A DNA stretch of 33,297 nt from JAJYVT01 sp027339205 (GCA_027339205.1 DAHWOV010000112.1:1-33297); one strand, 5' to 3'. Shown: positions 21,296 to 28,761, counted from the stretch's first letter. The notes: generated by a model from the sequence alone, not told the origin. A program made the numbers and translations.

Positions 21296-23133
21296 GCGGG
21301 GCGCCGACCGAGCACGCTGTCGAGGAACGCCAGCGCCCTCGTGTAGGCGTCGAGCCGGTTGGCAAGCCGGGCGAGGCCGTGGCCCTCGTCCTCGTACACG
21401 GTCAGCTCGCAGCGGACCCCGCGCTCGCTGAGGCGCGCGACGAGCTGCTCGGCTTCGCCCACAGGGACACGCGGATCGTTGCGCCCATGAACGACGAACA
21501 GCGGCGCGCCGATCCGGTCGGCGCTCCGCAGCGGAGACGCTCGCTCGAGGAACGGGCGGTCGACGGTGAGCGAGCCGTACTCGCGCTCTCGATGCGCCCG
21601 CCGGTAGTCAGCGGTGTGCTCGAGGAAGGTGACGAGGTCCGAGATCCCGACGATGTCGACCCCGGCGGCCCACAGCTCCGGTTGGAAGGCCAGACCGGCC
21701 AGCACCATGTAGCCGCCGTAGGACCCGCCCCACAGCGCCGCACGCCGCGGGTCGAACCCCGCCGTCGCCAGCCAGTCGTGGACGGATGCGAGGTCGCGGA
21801 CCGAGTCGAGGCGGCGTGTCCGGTCGTCGAGTGACGCGTAGCGCTTGCCGTAGCCGGTCGATCCCCGCACGTTGGGGATGACCACGCCGTAGCCCGACCG
21901 GGCGAGCGCCTGGGCCACCGGGTTGAAGATTTGGGTGGCTTGCGCCTCGGGCCCGCCGTGGACGATCACCACCACCGGCAGCGGCGCCGGCTGCGTGAGC
22001 GACGGAGGTCGCAGGACGAAGAGCGGGATTGACTCGCCATCGAAGGCGGCCACCTCGGTCGTCTCGATCGGTGACAGGTCCAAGGGCGTTACCAAGGCGG
22101 GGCTCCGGGTGAGCTGCCGGGGAGCGCCTTCCACCCGGCCCACCCACACGTCGGCGGCACGCCTGGGGGTCGTGAGCGAGTGGAACACCCGCGTACCGGC
22201 GAGGTCCAGCTTCGGCGGCGCGGCCGCGTAGGGGTCCACCACCCCGGGCTCTGCGAGGGGGACCTCACCGACCTCGCGCAGGCTCCGTGCGTCGAAGAGG
22301 CGCAATGCGCTGGCCCCGTTGCGGTTCTCGACGACGAGCAGGACATCGCCGTCCGTGCTCGTGATCGGCAGAGCGTCCCACTGGCCGTCGACACCCGGCA
22401 CCGTGGACGTGTCGCCTGACGCGAGGTCGCAGAGGACCACGGCCGCGCGATCCCGGCCGACGTTGGACGAGACGAAGCAGGTGTCGGGGCCCGTCCAGGC
22501 CGGACAGCGAACCTGGGCGGCCTCGTCGGGGTGGGCCAGGACCACCTGGGACTCCCCGCTCTGGGTGTCGACCAAGAGGAGATCGGTGTCGAGAGGGCGG
22601 TCCCCCGGGCGCTCGACCGCCACGTACCTCCCGTCGGGCGAGAAGCCCGACGATGGCATGCACCAGCCGCCTCCCGTGTAGAGCGCGCGGTGGGATCTCG
22701 ACTCGAGGTCGCAGACCCAGACGTCGAAGTCGACCCCGTTGCGGCGGTTCGAGACGTACGCCACGACCGTGCCGGCAGGCGAGACCCCAGCGAGGTGGTG
22801 GCCGAACTCCGGGGCTGCGGTGAGCGCCTCCATGTCCGAGCGCGTCCGAGCCGGCGCCGGCCGGTCCAGGTCGAGGAGGTACAACTGGTGGCGCTCGTCG
22901 CCTGTCGCGTCGACCTCCAAGACGGCACGCCGGCTCCCCGGCACGTAGAGCGCGGCTGCGACGGGATCGGGCAACGCGCTCTTCTCCACGAGCTCTCCCG
23001 CGACGAGCTCGTAGAGCTGCATCGTGCCCGTGAGGTCGCTTCGGACGAGGACCCGTTCTCCGGACGCGACGAGCTCCACGTCCGCGAGGCAGGTGGCACG
23101 CGCCTCGAGGAGCGCACGCATGACTGTGGACAT
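21292..23133 (-). CDS. S9 family prolyl oligopeptidase-like serine peptidase
   Basis: A 613-residue peptidase: an N-terminal beta-propeller (about 1-345, WD/TolB-like blades such as SPAGTVVAYVSNRRNG and FSPDGRYVAVERPG) and a C-terminal alpha/beta hydrolase. The nucleophile motif is WGGSYGGYM, the acid Asp in VHGRNDPRVPVGEAE, and the His in EDEGHGLARLAN. HGGPEAQ gives the oxyanion region. These point to acylaminoacyl-peptidase or dipeptidyl-peptidase-like activity on short peptides in the cytoplasm, since no signal peptide is seen. ATG 23133 has GGGGAG 10 nt upstream; another ATG 3 codons earlier is too close to that site. The 3' end overlaps the methyltransferase start. Confidence 0.92.
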   Translation of the reverse strand: MSTVMRALLEARATCLADVELVASGERVLVRSDLTGTMQLYELVAGELVEKSALPDPVAAALYVPGSRRAVLEVDATGDERHQLYLLDLDRPAPARTRSDMEALTAAPEFGHHLAGVSPAGTVVAYVSNRRNGVDFDVWVCDLESRSHRALYTGGGWCMPSSGFSPDGRYVAVERPGDRPLDTDLLLVDTQSGESQVVLAHPDEAAQVRCPAWTGPDTCFVSSNVGRDRAAVVLCDLASGDTSTVPGVDGQWDALPITSTDGDVLLVVENRNGASALRLFDARSLREVGEVPLAEPGVVDPYAAAPPKLDLAGTRVFHSLTTPRRAADVWVGRVEGAPRQLTRSPALVTPLDLSPIETTEVAAFDGESIPLFVLRPPSLTQPAPLPVVVIVHGGPEAQATQIFNPVAQALARSGYGVVIPNVRGSTGYGKRYASLDDRTRRLDSVRDLASVHDWLATAGFDPRRAALWGGSYGGYMVLAGLAFQPELWAAGVDIVGISDLVTFLEHTADYRRAHREREYGSLTVDRPFLERASPLRSADRIGAPLFVVHGRNDPRVPVGEAEQLVARLSERGVRCELTVYEDEGHGLARLANRLDAYTRALAFLDSVLGRRPA

Positions 23134-23218
23134 GGCCACCATTCTCCCCGGCACTGGCCCTCCAACAAGCCCTGCAACGAGCCTTACAACGAGTGGACGA
23201 GGCGGCGCGGTCGCAGGA

Positions 23219-24001
23219 TCACGTCGCGGCTTCCTTCTGCCAGACCGAGACGTGGGAGTCACAGTCGGCGGTGAACGGCGCACGCGTCCAGTCCGCCCAC
23301 CGCTCACGCAGCGTCATGCCCGCGATCCGCGCCATGAGGTCGAGCTCAGCCGGCCACGCGTAGCGGAACGGCATCGAGGTCACCTGCATCCGTCCGTTCG
23401 AGATCAGGTAATGGTGCGAGGTGAATTGCTGGGTGGCGACGTCGATCTCGTCGAACCCGAGATGCGCCGGGCTCACGTCGAACGGCCTTATCACCTCTCC
23501 AAGAGGCAGCCGCTGGAGCTGCGGCACCTCGACCTCGACGACGAAGCAGCCCCCCGGCTCGAGGTGCTCGGCGACATTGCAGAAGCAGGCGACCTGCGCG
23601 TCCTGCGTGGCCAGGTTCTCGATCGTGTTGTAGACGAGGTACGCGAGCGAGAACCTCTTCCCCACCTGCGCCGTGGCGAAGTCGCCGATCGTCACCTCGA
23701 TCTCCCCTGCCCCGTCCTTCTCAAAAAGGCGGGCCACCATCTGCGGCGAGAGGTCGATCCCGTGCACACGGATCCCTCGCCGGCTGAGCGGCAAGGCGAG
23801 CCGTCCGGTCCCGACGCCGAGCTCCAGGGCATCTCCGCCCCAGGCGAGCCCGGCAAGGAATTGCACCGCGGGATCGACGTGGTCGGCATCGAACATCTCG
23901 GCGGAGGTCTCGTCGTAGCGGGCGGCCACGGGCTCATCGAAGTAGTTGGGCCGCCCGGACGCCTCGTCTCCTCGCGCGGTGCTCGCGCCGAGAGTGCTCA
24001 T
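23219..24001 (-). CDS. Class I SAM-dependent methyltransferase
   Basis: A 260-residue methyltransferase of the class I fold. Motif I: ALELGVGTGRLALPLSRRG (about residue 58), acidic end VHGIDLSPQM, then VTIGDFATAQVGKRFSLAYLVYNTIENLATQDAQ (motif IV region) and LEPGGCFVVEVEVPQL (motif V). The N terminus contains NYFDEPVAARYDE, typical of small-molecule methyltransferases. C-terminal Trp-rich ERWADWTRAPFTADCDSHV may cover the substrate pocket; its target is unknown. Located 85 bp upstream of the S9 peptidase gene on the same strand; they may be one transcript. It is not a close paralog of the methyltransferase at 20543. Confidence 0.88.
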   Translation of the reverse strand: MSTLGASTARGDEASGRPNYFDEPVAARYDETSAEMFDADHVDPAVQFLAGLAWGGDALELGVGTGRLALPLSRRGIRVHGIDLSPQMVARLFEKDGAGEIEVTIGDFATAQVGKRFSLAYLVYNTIENLATQDAQVACFCNVAEHLEPGGCFVVEVEVPQLQRLPLGEVIRPFDVSPAHLGFDEIDVATQQFTSHHYLISNGRMQVTSMPFRYAWPAELDLMARIAGMTLRERWADWTRAPFTADCDSHVSVWQKEAAT

Positions 24002-24051
24002 AGCGAGATACTGGCACCGTCGCCCGAAGGGGGCCGGGCCGGGCAGCGTCG

Positions 24052-24099
24052 GGCTCGAGGCGTGGCGGCCGAGGGGGTTCGGCTCGAGGCGTGGCGGCC
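24052..24099. repeat. 19-bp direct repeat in the divergent methyltransferase/HtrA intergenic region
   Basis: GGCTCGAGGCGTGGCGGCC occurs identically at 24052-24070 and 24081-24099 (period 29), upstream of the protease gene. The copies could be a regulator's paired sites or a simple duplication. Confidence 0.85.
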
Positions 24100-24191
24100 C
24101 CGGGACGTTCGACCCTTCCGGACAACCCGAGCACGCTCAAGACTCGTCGTGAGCGGCGGCCGGCAGGGCACGCCGCTGCCTCGGAGCCGAC

Positions 24192-25412
24192 ATGTCCACC
24201 CACCCGACCCAAGGGGATTCCATCCCGCCACCAGGGGACGTCAACACGCCATCAGATGCCGTCCCCGCTCACGAGGGGCACACGCAGCAGCTGGGGCGAG
24301 TTCCAAGCGGCACACACCTGCGGACAGGACGGCCGCGCCACCGCCGGCTGTCGGGACCGCTGGCCACGCTCGTCGTCGTGCTGGTCCTTCTCGCCTGCGG
24401 GATCGGTCTCGGCATCGGCTACGCGCTGCACGGCACGGCCAACGGGCCCTCGACGCAGCCGAGGGGCGCGACCTCCCCCCCGGGATCCTCTACCGTGTCC
24501 GCGATCGCCGCAGCGGTCGCGCCCGAGACCGTCGACATCACGGCGACACTCGGCTACCAGACAATGGCAAGCGCCGGCACGGGCATGGTCGTGACTTCCT
24601 CGGGGAGGGTCATCACCAACAACCACGTGATCGCAGGCGCCACGGCGATCGAGGCCACCGACCTCGGCAACAACAGGACCTACCGCGCCGTCGTCGTGGG
24701 CTACGACGCCACCCATGACGTGGCCGTCGTGCAGCTCGAGGGAGCATCCACACTGCCGACCGTGAGGTTCACAGGGTCCTCCCCGCGACTCGGCGACACG
24801 GTGGTGGCGATCGGCAACGCCGGGGGAAAGGGAACGCCCACTGCTGCAGCGGGAGTGGTGACCGGGCTCGACCAGACGATCACAGCGCGATCCGAGCTCT
24901 CGGGCACCACCGAGCACCTCACCGGGCTCATCGAGACCAACGCGGCGATCCAGGCCGGCCAATCAGGCGGCCCCCTCGTCAACGCAAAGGCCCGTGTCGT
25001 GGGCATGGTCACGGCCGGCTCGTCGGATTTCACGTTCAGCCAGAACGCCAGCCAGGGCTACGCCGTCCCCGCTCCGACGCTCCGCTCGATCGCCGGGGAC
25101 ATCGTCAGCGGCAAGGAGTCGGCGACGGTCCACGTCGGTCCCACCGCCTTCCTTGGCGTGATGGTGACGGCCACCCAAGAGCCGGGCGCGCTCGTGCTGC
25201 AGGTTCTCGCGACATCGCCGGCAGCCCGCGCGGGCATCGTCCCCGGCGACCTCATCGTCCGCATGGCGGGAAAGTCGGTCGGATCCCCCGACACCGTCTC
25301 GAGCGTCCTCGCCCGCCTCGACCCCGGCACCGCCCTTCCCGTCGAGGTGTTCGGTGCGAGCGGGCAGACCCGAACGGTCACCGTCACCCTGGTGGCTGGA
25401 CCCCCCGCCTGA
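24192..25412 (+). CDS. HtrA/DegP-type trypsin-like serine protease with PDZ domain
   Basis: A 406-residue membrane-anchored quality-control protease acting outside the cytoplasm. Order: a Pro/Ser-rich cytoplasmic N terminus (1-55), one membrane helix (about 56-79), a Ser/Thr/Pro linker, protease domain with catalytic His145 in ITNNHVIAGA, Asp176 in DATHDVAVV and Ser258 in QAGQSGGPLVN, then one PDZ domain (about 305-400, FLGVMV... GDLIVRMAG). The Ser motif reads GQSGGP instead of the usual GNSGGP, which should not prevent activity. Length and layout match actinobacterial HtrA-like proteins. ATG 24192 follows GGAG at 6 nt. A terminator-like hairpin lies 45 bp after the stop. Confidence 0.93.
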   Translation: MSTHPTQGDSIPPPGDVNTPSDAVPAHEGHTQQLGRVPSGTHLRTGRPRHRRLSGPLATLVVVLVLLACGIGLGIGYALHGTANGPSTQPRGATSPPGSSTVSAIAAAVAPETVDITATLGYQTMASAGTGMVVTSSGRVITNNHVIAGATAIEATDLGNNRTYRAVVVGYDATHDVAVVQLEGASTLPTVRFTGSSPRLGDTVVAIGNAGGKGTPTAAAGVVTGLDQTITARSELSGTTEHLTGLIETNAAIQAGQSGGPLVNAKARVVGMVTAGSSDFTFSQNASQGYAVPAPTLRSIAGDIVSGKESATVHVGPTAFLGVMVTATQEPGALVLQVLATSPAARAGIVPGDLIVRMAGKSVGSPDTVSSVLARLDPGTALPVEVFGASGQTRTVTVTLVAGPPA

Positions 25413-25456
25413 TCGTTGCCGTCAGCCGAAGAGAACCCCCGCAGCGACGAGACTCC

Positions 25457-25481
25457 CCCCACCGGCACGCGACCGGCGGGG
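25457..25481 (+). terminator. Candidate terminator after the HtrA gene
   Basis: CCCCACCGG (25457-25465) pairs with CCGGCGGGG (25473-25481) with one A-C mismatch and a 7-nt loop, 45 bp after the HtrA stop. It is followed by a mixed CT-rich stretch rather than a pure T-run. Confidence 0.45.
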
Positions 25482-25536
25482 CTCGCGAGCGCGCTCCTTT
25501 CTCATCTCGTTTCATCTCGCCGAATCCGTCCCGGCC

Positions 25537-25557
25537 GGTCCAATGGGCCGTTGGACC
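25537..25557. promoter_or_regulatory. 21-bp inverted repeat upstream of the universal stress protein gene
   Basis: GGTCCAA (25537-25543) and TTGGACC (25551-25557) are perfect inverted arms around TGGGCCG. The position, about 190 bp upstream of a universal stress protein, would suit an operator; the arms do not clearly match the DosR box. Confidence 0.35.
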
Positions 25558-25743
25558 CTGGCCTGCGCCCGCCGAGACGTCAGACAGTGGCAAGAGACGC
25601 GACGACCTCTGCAGTTCGGGCGAAGGAGCCGAGCGACGCGAGCGACACCTCTGCAGAACGTGCGATGAAGACGCAGCGCGAACAAGGGACCCGTCGCCGG
25701 GACCCGGTAGAAGGGACCCCGTAGAAGGGAGACGACGATCTCG

Positions 25744-26250
25744 ATGGAACCCCACGCCGCGCCACCGCCGGTGGTCGTCGGCTTCGACGGCTCCGAGGGA
25801 AGCCGTCGGGCGCTCGAATGGGCAGCCGCGGAGTGCGAGCTCAGACACTGCGCGCTGGTGGTGGTGCACGCCGATCGCTGGGCGCCCGTGACCCTCGAGC
25901 TGCCCGCCTTCCAAGACGAAGAGCGCACCGAGGAGCGGATCCTCGAAGAAGGCATCGAGCTCGCCAAGAACGGACGTCCGGCACTCGACGTGCGCGGCCT
26001 CCGGGCTCCACCTCCTGCGGGCGAGTCGCTGATCGAGGCCGCCCGGGGCGCGTCGCTCCTCGTCGTGGGCTCCAGGGGACTCAGGCACCTCGAACAGATG
26101 GTCATCGGATCGGTCAGCCGCTACTGCGTGGATCACGCGCACTGCCCTGTCGTCGTCGTGCGCCCCCCGGAGGCGCCGGCAGCGCCGGAGGCTCGGGAGG
26201 GGCCGGAGGAGCGCCCGCCGGACCTGCCCGACGTGCAGCGGCATGCCTGA
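25744..26250 (+). CDS. Universal stress protein (UspA family)
   Basis: A 168-residue cytoplasmic protein of the UspA fold. Features: VVVGFDGSEGSRRALEWAAAE at the N terminus, HADRW in the ATP-binding region, and the nucleotide motif VVGSRGLRHLEQMVIGSVSRYCVDHAHCPVVVV, in which G-x2-G-x9-G-S is recognisable (GSRGLRHLEQMVIGS). It therefore belongs to the ATP-binding type. The last about 30 residues form a Pro/Glu/Ala-rich tail. Such proteins in actinobacteria are often induced by hypoxia or starvation. GGGAG 14 nt upstream is the nearest ribosome site; ATG 25744 is otherwise the only start giving the family's N terminus. Confidence 0.9.
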   Translation: MEPHAAPPPVVVGFDGSEGSRRALEWAAAECELRHCALVVVHADRWAPVTLELPAFQDEERTEERILEEGIELAKNGRPALDVRGLRAPPPAGESLIEAARGASLLVVGSRGLRHLEQMVIGSVSRYCVDHAHCPVVVVRPPEAPAAPEAREGPEERPPDLPDVQRHA

Positions 26251-26264
26251 GCGTCCCCCTTCGC

Positions 26265-26762
26265 TCACCAACCCATCATCGGCCCGCCGCGGATCCCTGT
26301 GGCCTGCCCTCCTGCGGCCTGCCCTCCTGTGGCCTGCCCGCTCCAGCTGGACACGTGCGCCGCCATCCACGAGACCATCGCGCTGCACCACCCCGTCGCA
26401 TTTGTAACGCCCGCAGGCGGGCGCTGCGGCGGGCTCGTCGAGAGCCAGCGCTCGCAGCTCGCCTCCAAGCGTGCCGGGCCTCCCCACGTCTCTTGCGGGT
26501 CGACACCGTGGCGGGCCCCGTACCGGTCCATCCACCGGGCCATGTCGGTGCACCACTGCCCGGTGCCCGTTGCAGTGCGTGCCTGCCGCAGCCACTGCTG
26601 ACAGCCTTCTACGACCGTCCCCGTCACGAGTGCGCCGACCGACGCGCTGGCGGTCCTCGCCGGGCCACCTTTCGCGCTCACCCCGAGCCCGAGCCCGAGC
26701 CCGAGCCCGAGGCCGGTCGCGACCACGAGTGCGGCTACCAGGACCACGACGCGGGTGCGCAT
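26265..26762 (-). CDS. Secreted or anchored protein with duplicated Cys/Trp motif, unknown function
   Basis: A 165-residue protein I do not recognise. Residues 1-29 are a signal or membrane anchor (MRTRVVVLVAALVVATG then a (GL)5 run). The mature part carries two copies of the pattern C-x2-W-L-x(11 or 17)-W-C-x2-M-x2-W-M: C54 QQWL ... W70 C71 TDM ARWM78 and C103 ERWL ... W125 C126 SAM VSWM133. Two Cys per copy suggest one disulfide each. The C terminus has GQATG/GQAAG repeats and ends MMGW. ATG 26762 sits 6 nt after GGAGGAGG; upstream in-frame starts read into a duplicated 20-bp repeat and the divergent gene's promoter. Function could be envelope or metal/heme binding (Met, Trp, Cys, His), which is only a guess. 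Confidence 0.65.
   Translation of the reverse strand: MRTRVVVLVAALVVATGLGLGLGLGLGVSAKGGPARTASASVGALVTGTVVEGCQQWLRQARTATGTGQWCTDMARWMDRYGARHGVDPQETWGGPARLEASCERWLSTSPPQRPPAGVTNATGWCSAMVSWMAAHVSSWSGQATGGQAAGGQATGIRGGPMMGW
26294..26340 (-). repeat. 15-bp repeats encoding the GQATG tail
   Basis: Around 26294-26340 the unit CTGYGGCCTGCCCTC is repeated about three times and encodes GQATG-GQAAG-GQATG at the C terminus of the duplicated-motif protein. Confidence 0.75.
26683..26712 (-). repeat. Hexanucleotide repeat encoding (GL)n in the signal segment
   Basis: Five CCGAGC-type hexamers in a row (26683-26712, the last ending GG) encode the GLGLGLGLGL run within the hydrophobic N terminus. Copy number changes keep the frame. 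Confidence 0.9.
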
Positions 26763-26770
26763 GAGCGTCC

Positions 26771-26810
26771 TCCTCCATGACACGTGCTCTTCCTCCATGA
26801 CACGTGCTCT
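26771..26810. repeat. Perfect 20-bp tandem duplication upstream of the duplicated-motif gene
   Basis: TCCTCCATGACACGTGCTCT is present twice with no spacer (26771-26790 and 26791-26810). The copy next to the gene contributes the minus-strand GGAGGA of its ribosome binding site, and the second copy repeats that site 20 bp upstream. Confidence 0.95.
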
Positions 26811-26953
26811 CCTCAGAGCCTTCCGCGCCGCCCGAGACCTCGCCAGGGCCGAACGTCCCTCACGACCCAGCGCAAGGCGAGCCCTTCGCCTCGGAGGAGA
26901 CGCAGGGGCGTTCCCCTCCTCCTCATCCCATCGATGTCGCCGAGAGCGAGCCG

Positions 26954-26959
26954 TACACT
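26954..26959 (+). promoter_or_regulatory. Candidate -10 upstream of the D-aminoacyl-tRNA deacylase gene
   Basis: TACACT (TANNNT) lies 8 nt before ATG 26968 of a short ORF and 45 nt before the deacylase GTG. No clear -35. It would place transcription start at or next to the short ORF. Confidence 0.35.
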
Positions 26960-26967
26960 TCGCGGCG

Positions 26968-26994
26968 ATGCGCGTCTGCATCTCGAGGGGCTGA
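26968..26994 (+). CDS. Possible 8-residue leader ORF MRVCISRG
   Basis: ATG 26968 begins an 8-codon frame ending TGA 26994, 10 nt before the deacylase start. A TACACT -10 ends 8 nt upstream, so it could be translated as a leaderless ORF. Its fourth residue is Cys. Proof of translation is lacking and chance is possible. Confidence 0.25.
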   Translation: MRVCISRG

Positions 26995-27004
26995 ACGTCG
27001 AGCC

Positions 27005-27448
27005 GTGCGCGCGCTCGTCCAACGGGTGCAGCACGCGTCGGTCCGCGTCGGAGACGACCAGATCGGCACGATCGGGCCGGGCCTGTGCGTGTTCGTCGGG
27101 GTGACCCACACCGACGAGGGTTCACATGCCGAGCGGATGGCAGAGCGGCTGTGGAACCTCCGGATCTTCGAAGACGACCAGGGGCGCACCAATCTCTCCG
27201 CCTGCGATCTCGGCCGTGAGGTGCTGGTCGTCAGCCAGTTCACGCTCTACGCCGACACGGCCAAGGGCAGGCGCCCGTCGTTCGTCCGCGCCGCTCCCCC
27301 CGAGCACGCCGAGCCGCTGGTCGACCTGCTCGTCGCGGCGCTGCGCCGGCTCGGTGCCACGGTCGCCACGGGACGCTTCCGCGCCACGATGCGCGTGGAG
27401 CTGGAGAACGACGGCCCCTTCACGCTGCTCCTCGACAGCGGTGCGTGA
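27005..27448 (+). CDS. dtd: D-aminoacyl-tRNA deacylase
   Basis: A 147-residue enzyme that removes D-amino acids (and glycine from mischarged tRNA-Ala) from tRNA, protecting translation. Conserved parts are all present: N terminus RALVQRVQHASVRV, the SQFTLYADTAKGRRPSF block (residues 77-93), and the Gly-cisPro-type segment near ENDGPFTLLL with Gly-Pro at 137-138. Length equals the family's. The GTG at 27005 gives the conserved N terminus; the frame is open further upstream only in the divergent gene's shadow. It is divergent from the duplicated-motif gene, and the macrodomain gene follows within 43 bp on the same strand. Confidence 0.95.
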   Translation: MRALVQRVQHASVRVGDDQIGTIGPGLCVFVGVTHTDEGSHAERMAERLWNLRIFEDDQGRTNLSACDLGREVLVVSQFTLYADTAKGRRPSFVRAAPPEHAEPLVDLLVAALRRLGATVATGRFRATMRVELENDGPFTLLLDSGA

Positions 27449-27491
27449 AGGAGGGGTCCCGGCGCCCTCCCCGCAGGCCTACCGTGGCGCG

Positions 27492-28037
27492 GTGCGAGCA
27501 CATGCGGTGGCTGTGGGCGACACGACGATCGAGCTGGTGCTCGGGAACATCGTCGAGCAGCCGGACGTGGACGCGCTGGTCAACGCGGCCAACGCCGCGC
27601 TGGCGCCGGGCGGCGGCGTCGCCGGAGCGATCCATCGGGCCGCGGGTCCGGGGCTCGCCGAGGAGTGCCGGCCGCTCGCGCCGATCACTCCCGGTGAGGC
27701 GGTCATCACGGCTGGCCACCGGCTCGCGAACCGACACGTGATCCACTGTCTCGGTCCGGTGTTCGGAAGGGATCGACCCGCCGACGAGCTGCTCGCAGCC
27801 TGCTACCGCAACGCCCTGGAGCTCGCCGACCGCCACGGGCTGCGATCCCTCGCCTTCCCGGCGATCTCGACCGGCGCGTTCGGCTACCCGATGGACCAGG
27901 CCGCGGTGGTCGCCATCCGTTCGGTGCTCGAGACGATCAGGACGCTGGCGTCGGTCCGCACCGTGCGGTTCGTGCTGGCCGACGACCTGTCCTTCCGCCT
28001 CCACGTCGCGGTGCTGGAGCGCCTCCTCGAGTCCTGA
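27492..28037 (+). CDS. Macrodomain protein, O-acetyl-ADP-ribose deacetylase-like
   Basis: A 181-residue single macrodomain of the MacroD/YmdB type, which binds ADP-ribose and often hydrolyses O-acetyl-ADP-ribose or protein-linked ADP-ribose. Visible motifs: LVLGNIVEQPDVDALVNAANAAL, the loop GGGVAGAIHRAAG, and AFPAISTGAFGYPMDQAA, which together form the ADP-ribose pocket; the Asn-Ala-Ala-Asn and GGGVAGAIH elements are those of active enzymes. The start is uncertain: GTG 27492 gives the expected length, while GTG 27441 would overlap the deacylase end and add 17 residues with no family likeness. A GAAGGAGGGG lies 36 nt upstream of 27492. Confidence 0.9.
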   Translation: MRAHAVAVGDTTIELVLGNIVEQPDVDALVNAANAALAPGGGVAGAIHRAAGPGLAEECRPLAPITPGEAVITAGHRLANRHVIHCLGPVFGRDRPADELLAACYRNALELADRHGLRSLAFPAISTGAFGYPMDQAAVVAIRSVLETIRTLASVRTVRFVLADDLSFRLHVAVLERLLES

Positions 28038-28059
28038 GCCGGCATGTGGCTCTGGCAAG

Positions 28060-28076
28060 GATCCTCGCGGAGGATC
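28060..28076. terminator. Hairpin between convergent macrodomain and nicotinamidase genes
   Basis: GATCCTC-GCG-GAGGATC is a perfect 7-bp stem with a 3-nt loop, 22 bp after the macrodomain stop; its right arm includes two bases of the nicotinamidase stop codon. It could stop transcription from both sides. Confidence 0.5.
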
Positions 28077-28677
28077 AGACGAGCTCGACGCCCCGGCGGA
28101 GAAGCTCCTCGAGCGACTGCTCGCCCTTGGTGGGCTCGACCGGGCGGGTGGCGCGCGTCACGACAACGGTGTCGTAGCCGAGCCGCCGGGCGTCGATCGC
28201 CGTCTCCTTCACGCAGACATCCTGCGCCAGCCCGACCACGACGACCCGCGAGACCCCCCGTCGCTCCAGGATGTCCTGAAGGCCGGTGCGCTTCTCCAGA
28301 CCGGTCGAGACGTCGCGCACGGTGAACCCCGAGTAGCCGTCCTCCTGACCGGTTCCCTTGCGCACGACCGGACCGACGACGTGGAGCGAGGGGTGCAGCT
28401 CGGCCCCCCAGGTGCCGACGACGCAGTGAACCGGCCAGATCCCACCGTCCTTCTTGAAATGGGGGGTGGACGGAGGATGCCAGTCCTGGGTGTAGACGAC
28501 GAGCGCCCCGGCGGACCGAGCAGCTTCGACGAGGTCGTTGACCGGCGCGATCACCGAGTCCCCACCTTCGACGTAGAGGGCTCCTCTCGGATCGGCGAAG
28601 TCGTTCTGGACGTCGACCACGACCAGCGCGCTGGCGTCGTCGAAGCGAACCGCCGGTGTGCTCACGGTCTCGCACAC
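28075..28677 (-). CDS. Nicotinamidase-like cysteine hydrolase (isochorismatase superfamily)
   Basis: A 200-residue cysteine hydrolase most like PncA, which converts nicotinamide to nicotinate in NAD salvage. Catalytic Asp in VVVDVQNDF, the metal-site block TQDWHPPSTPHF, the Lys in VVRKGTGQEDGYSGF, and catalytic Cys in GLAQDVCVKET followed by AIDARRLGYDTVVV are present. The position of the metal-binding residues fits nicotinamidase rather than plain isochorismatase. Start is uncertain: GTG 28677 has a GAGG at 5 nt and is chosen; GTG 28692 (five residues longer) and GTG 28665 are alternatives. Two of these starts come from copies of one 15-bp-period tandem repeat. It is convergent with the macrodomain gene. 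Confidence 0.9.
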   Translation of the reverse strand: MCETVSTPAVRFDDASALVVVDVQNDFADPRGALYVEGGDSVIAPVNDLVEAARSAGALVVYTQDWHPPSTPHFKKDGGIWPVHCVVGTWGAELHPSLHVVGPVVRKGTGQEDGYSGFTVRDVSTGLEKRTGLQDILERRGVSRVVVVGLAQDVCVKETAIDARRLGYDTVVVTRATRPVEPTKGEQSLEELLRRGVELV

Positions 28678-28696
28678 TTGTGCCTCGCACACTTGT
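28669..28696. repeat. 13-bp direct repeat (period 15) at the nicotinamidase start
   Basis: CTCGCACACTTGT occurs at 28669-28681 and 28684-28696. On the minus strand each copy provides an in-frame GTG (28677 and 28692), so the repeat duplicates the start region. Confidence 0.9.
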
Positions 28697-28761
28697 AACG
28701 TGCAGCCGAGGGACGCCGGAACGCGGCGTCATCGTCTGGAGTCAAGAGAGGCGCAGTCGGC

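Larger units (their letters stand above)
25413..25743. other. Intergenic region between HtrA protease and universal stress protein genes
   Basis: About 330 bp without a supported gene. It contains a terminator-like hairpin (25457-25481), a 21-bp inverted repeat (25537-25557), a duplicated ACCTCTGCAG (25605-25614, 25647-25656), and a GTAGAAGGGA repeat (25707-25716, 25721-25730) just before the stress gene. Open frames here show no recognisable protein sequence. Confidence 0.6.

Noticed and set aside
25537..25557. Inverted repeat as a DosR box of the universal stress gene
   Set aside because: Arms GGTCCAA/TTGGACC do not match the GGGACT-type DosR consensus and no other DosR evidence is present; kept only as an unnamed inverted repeat.
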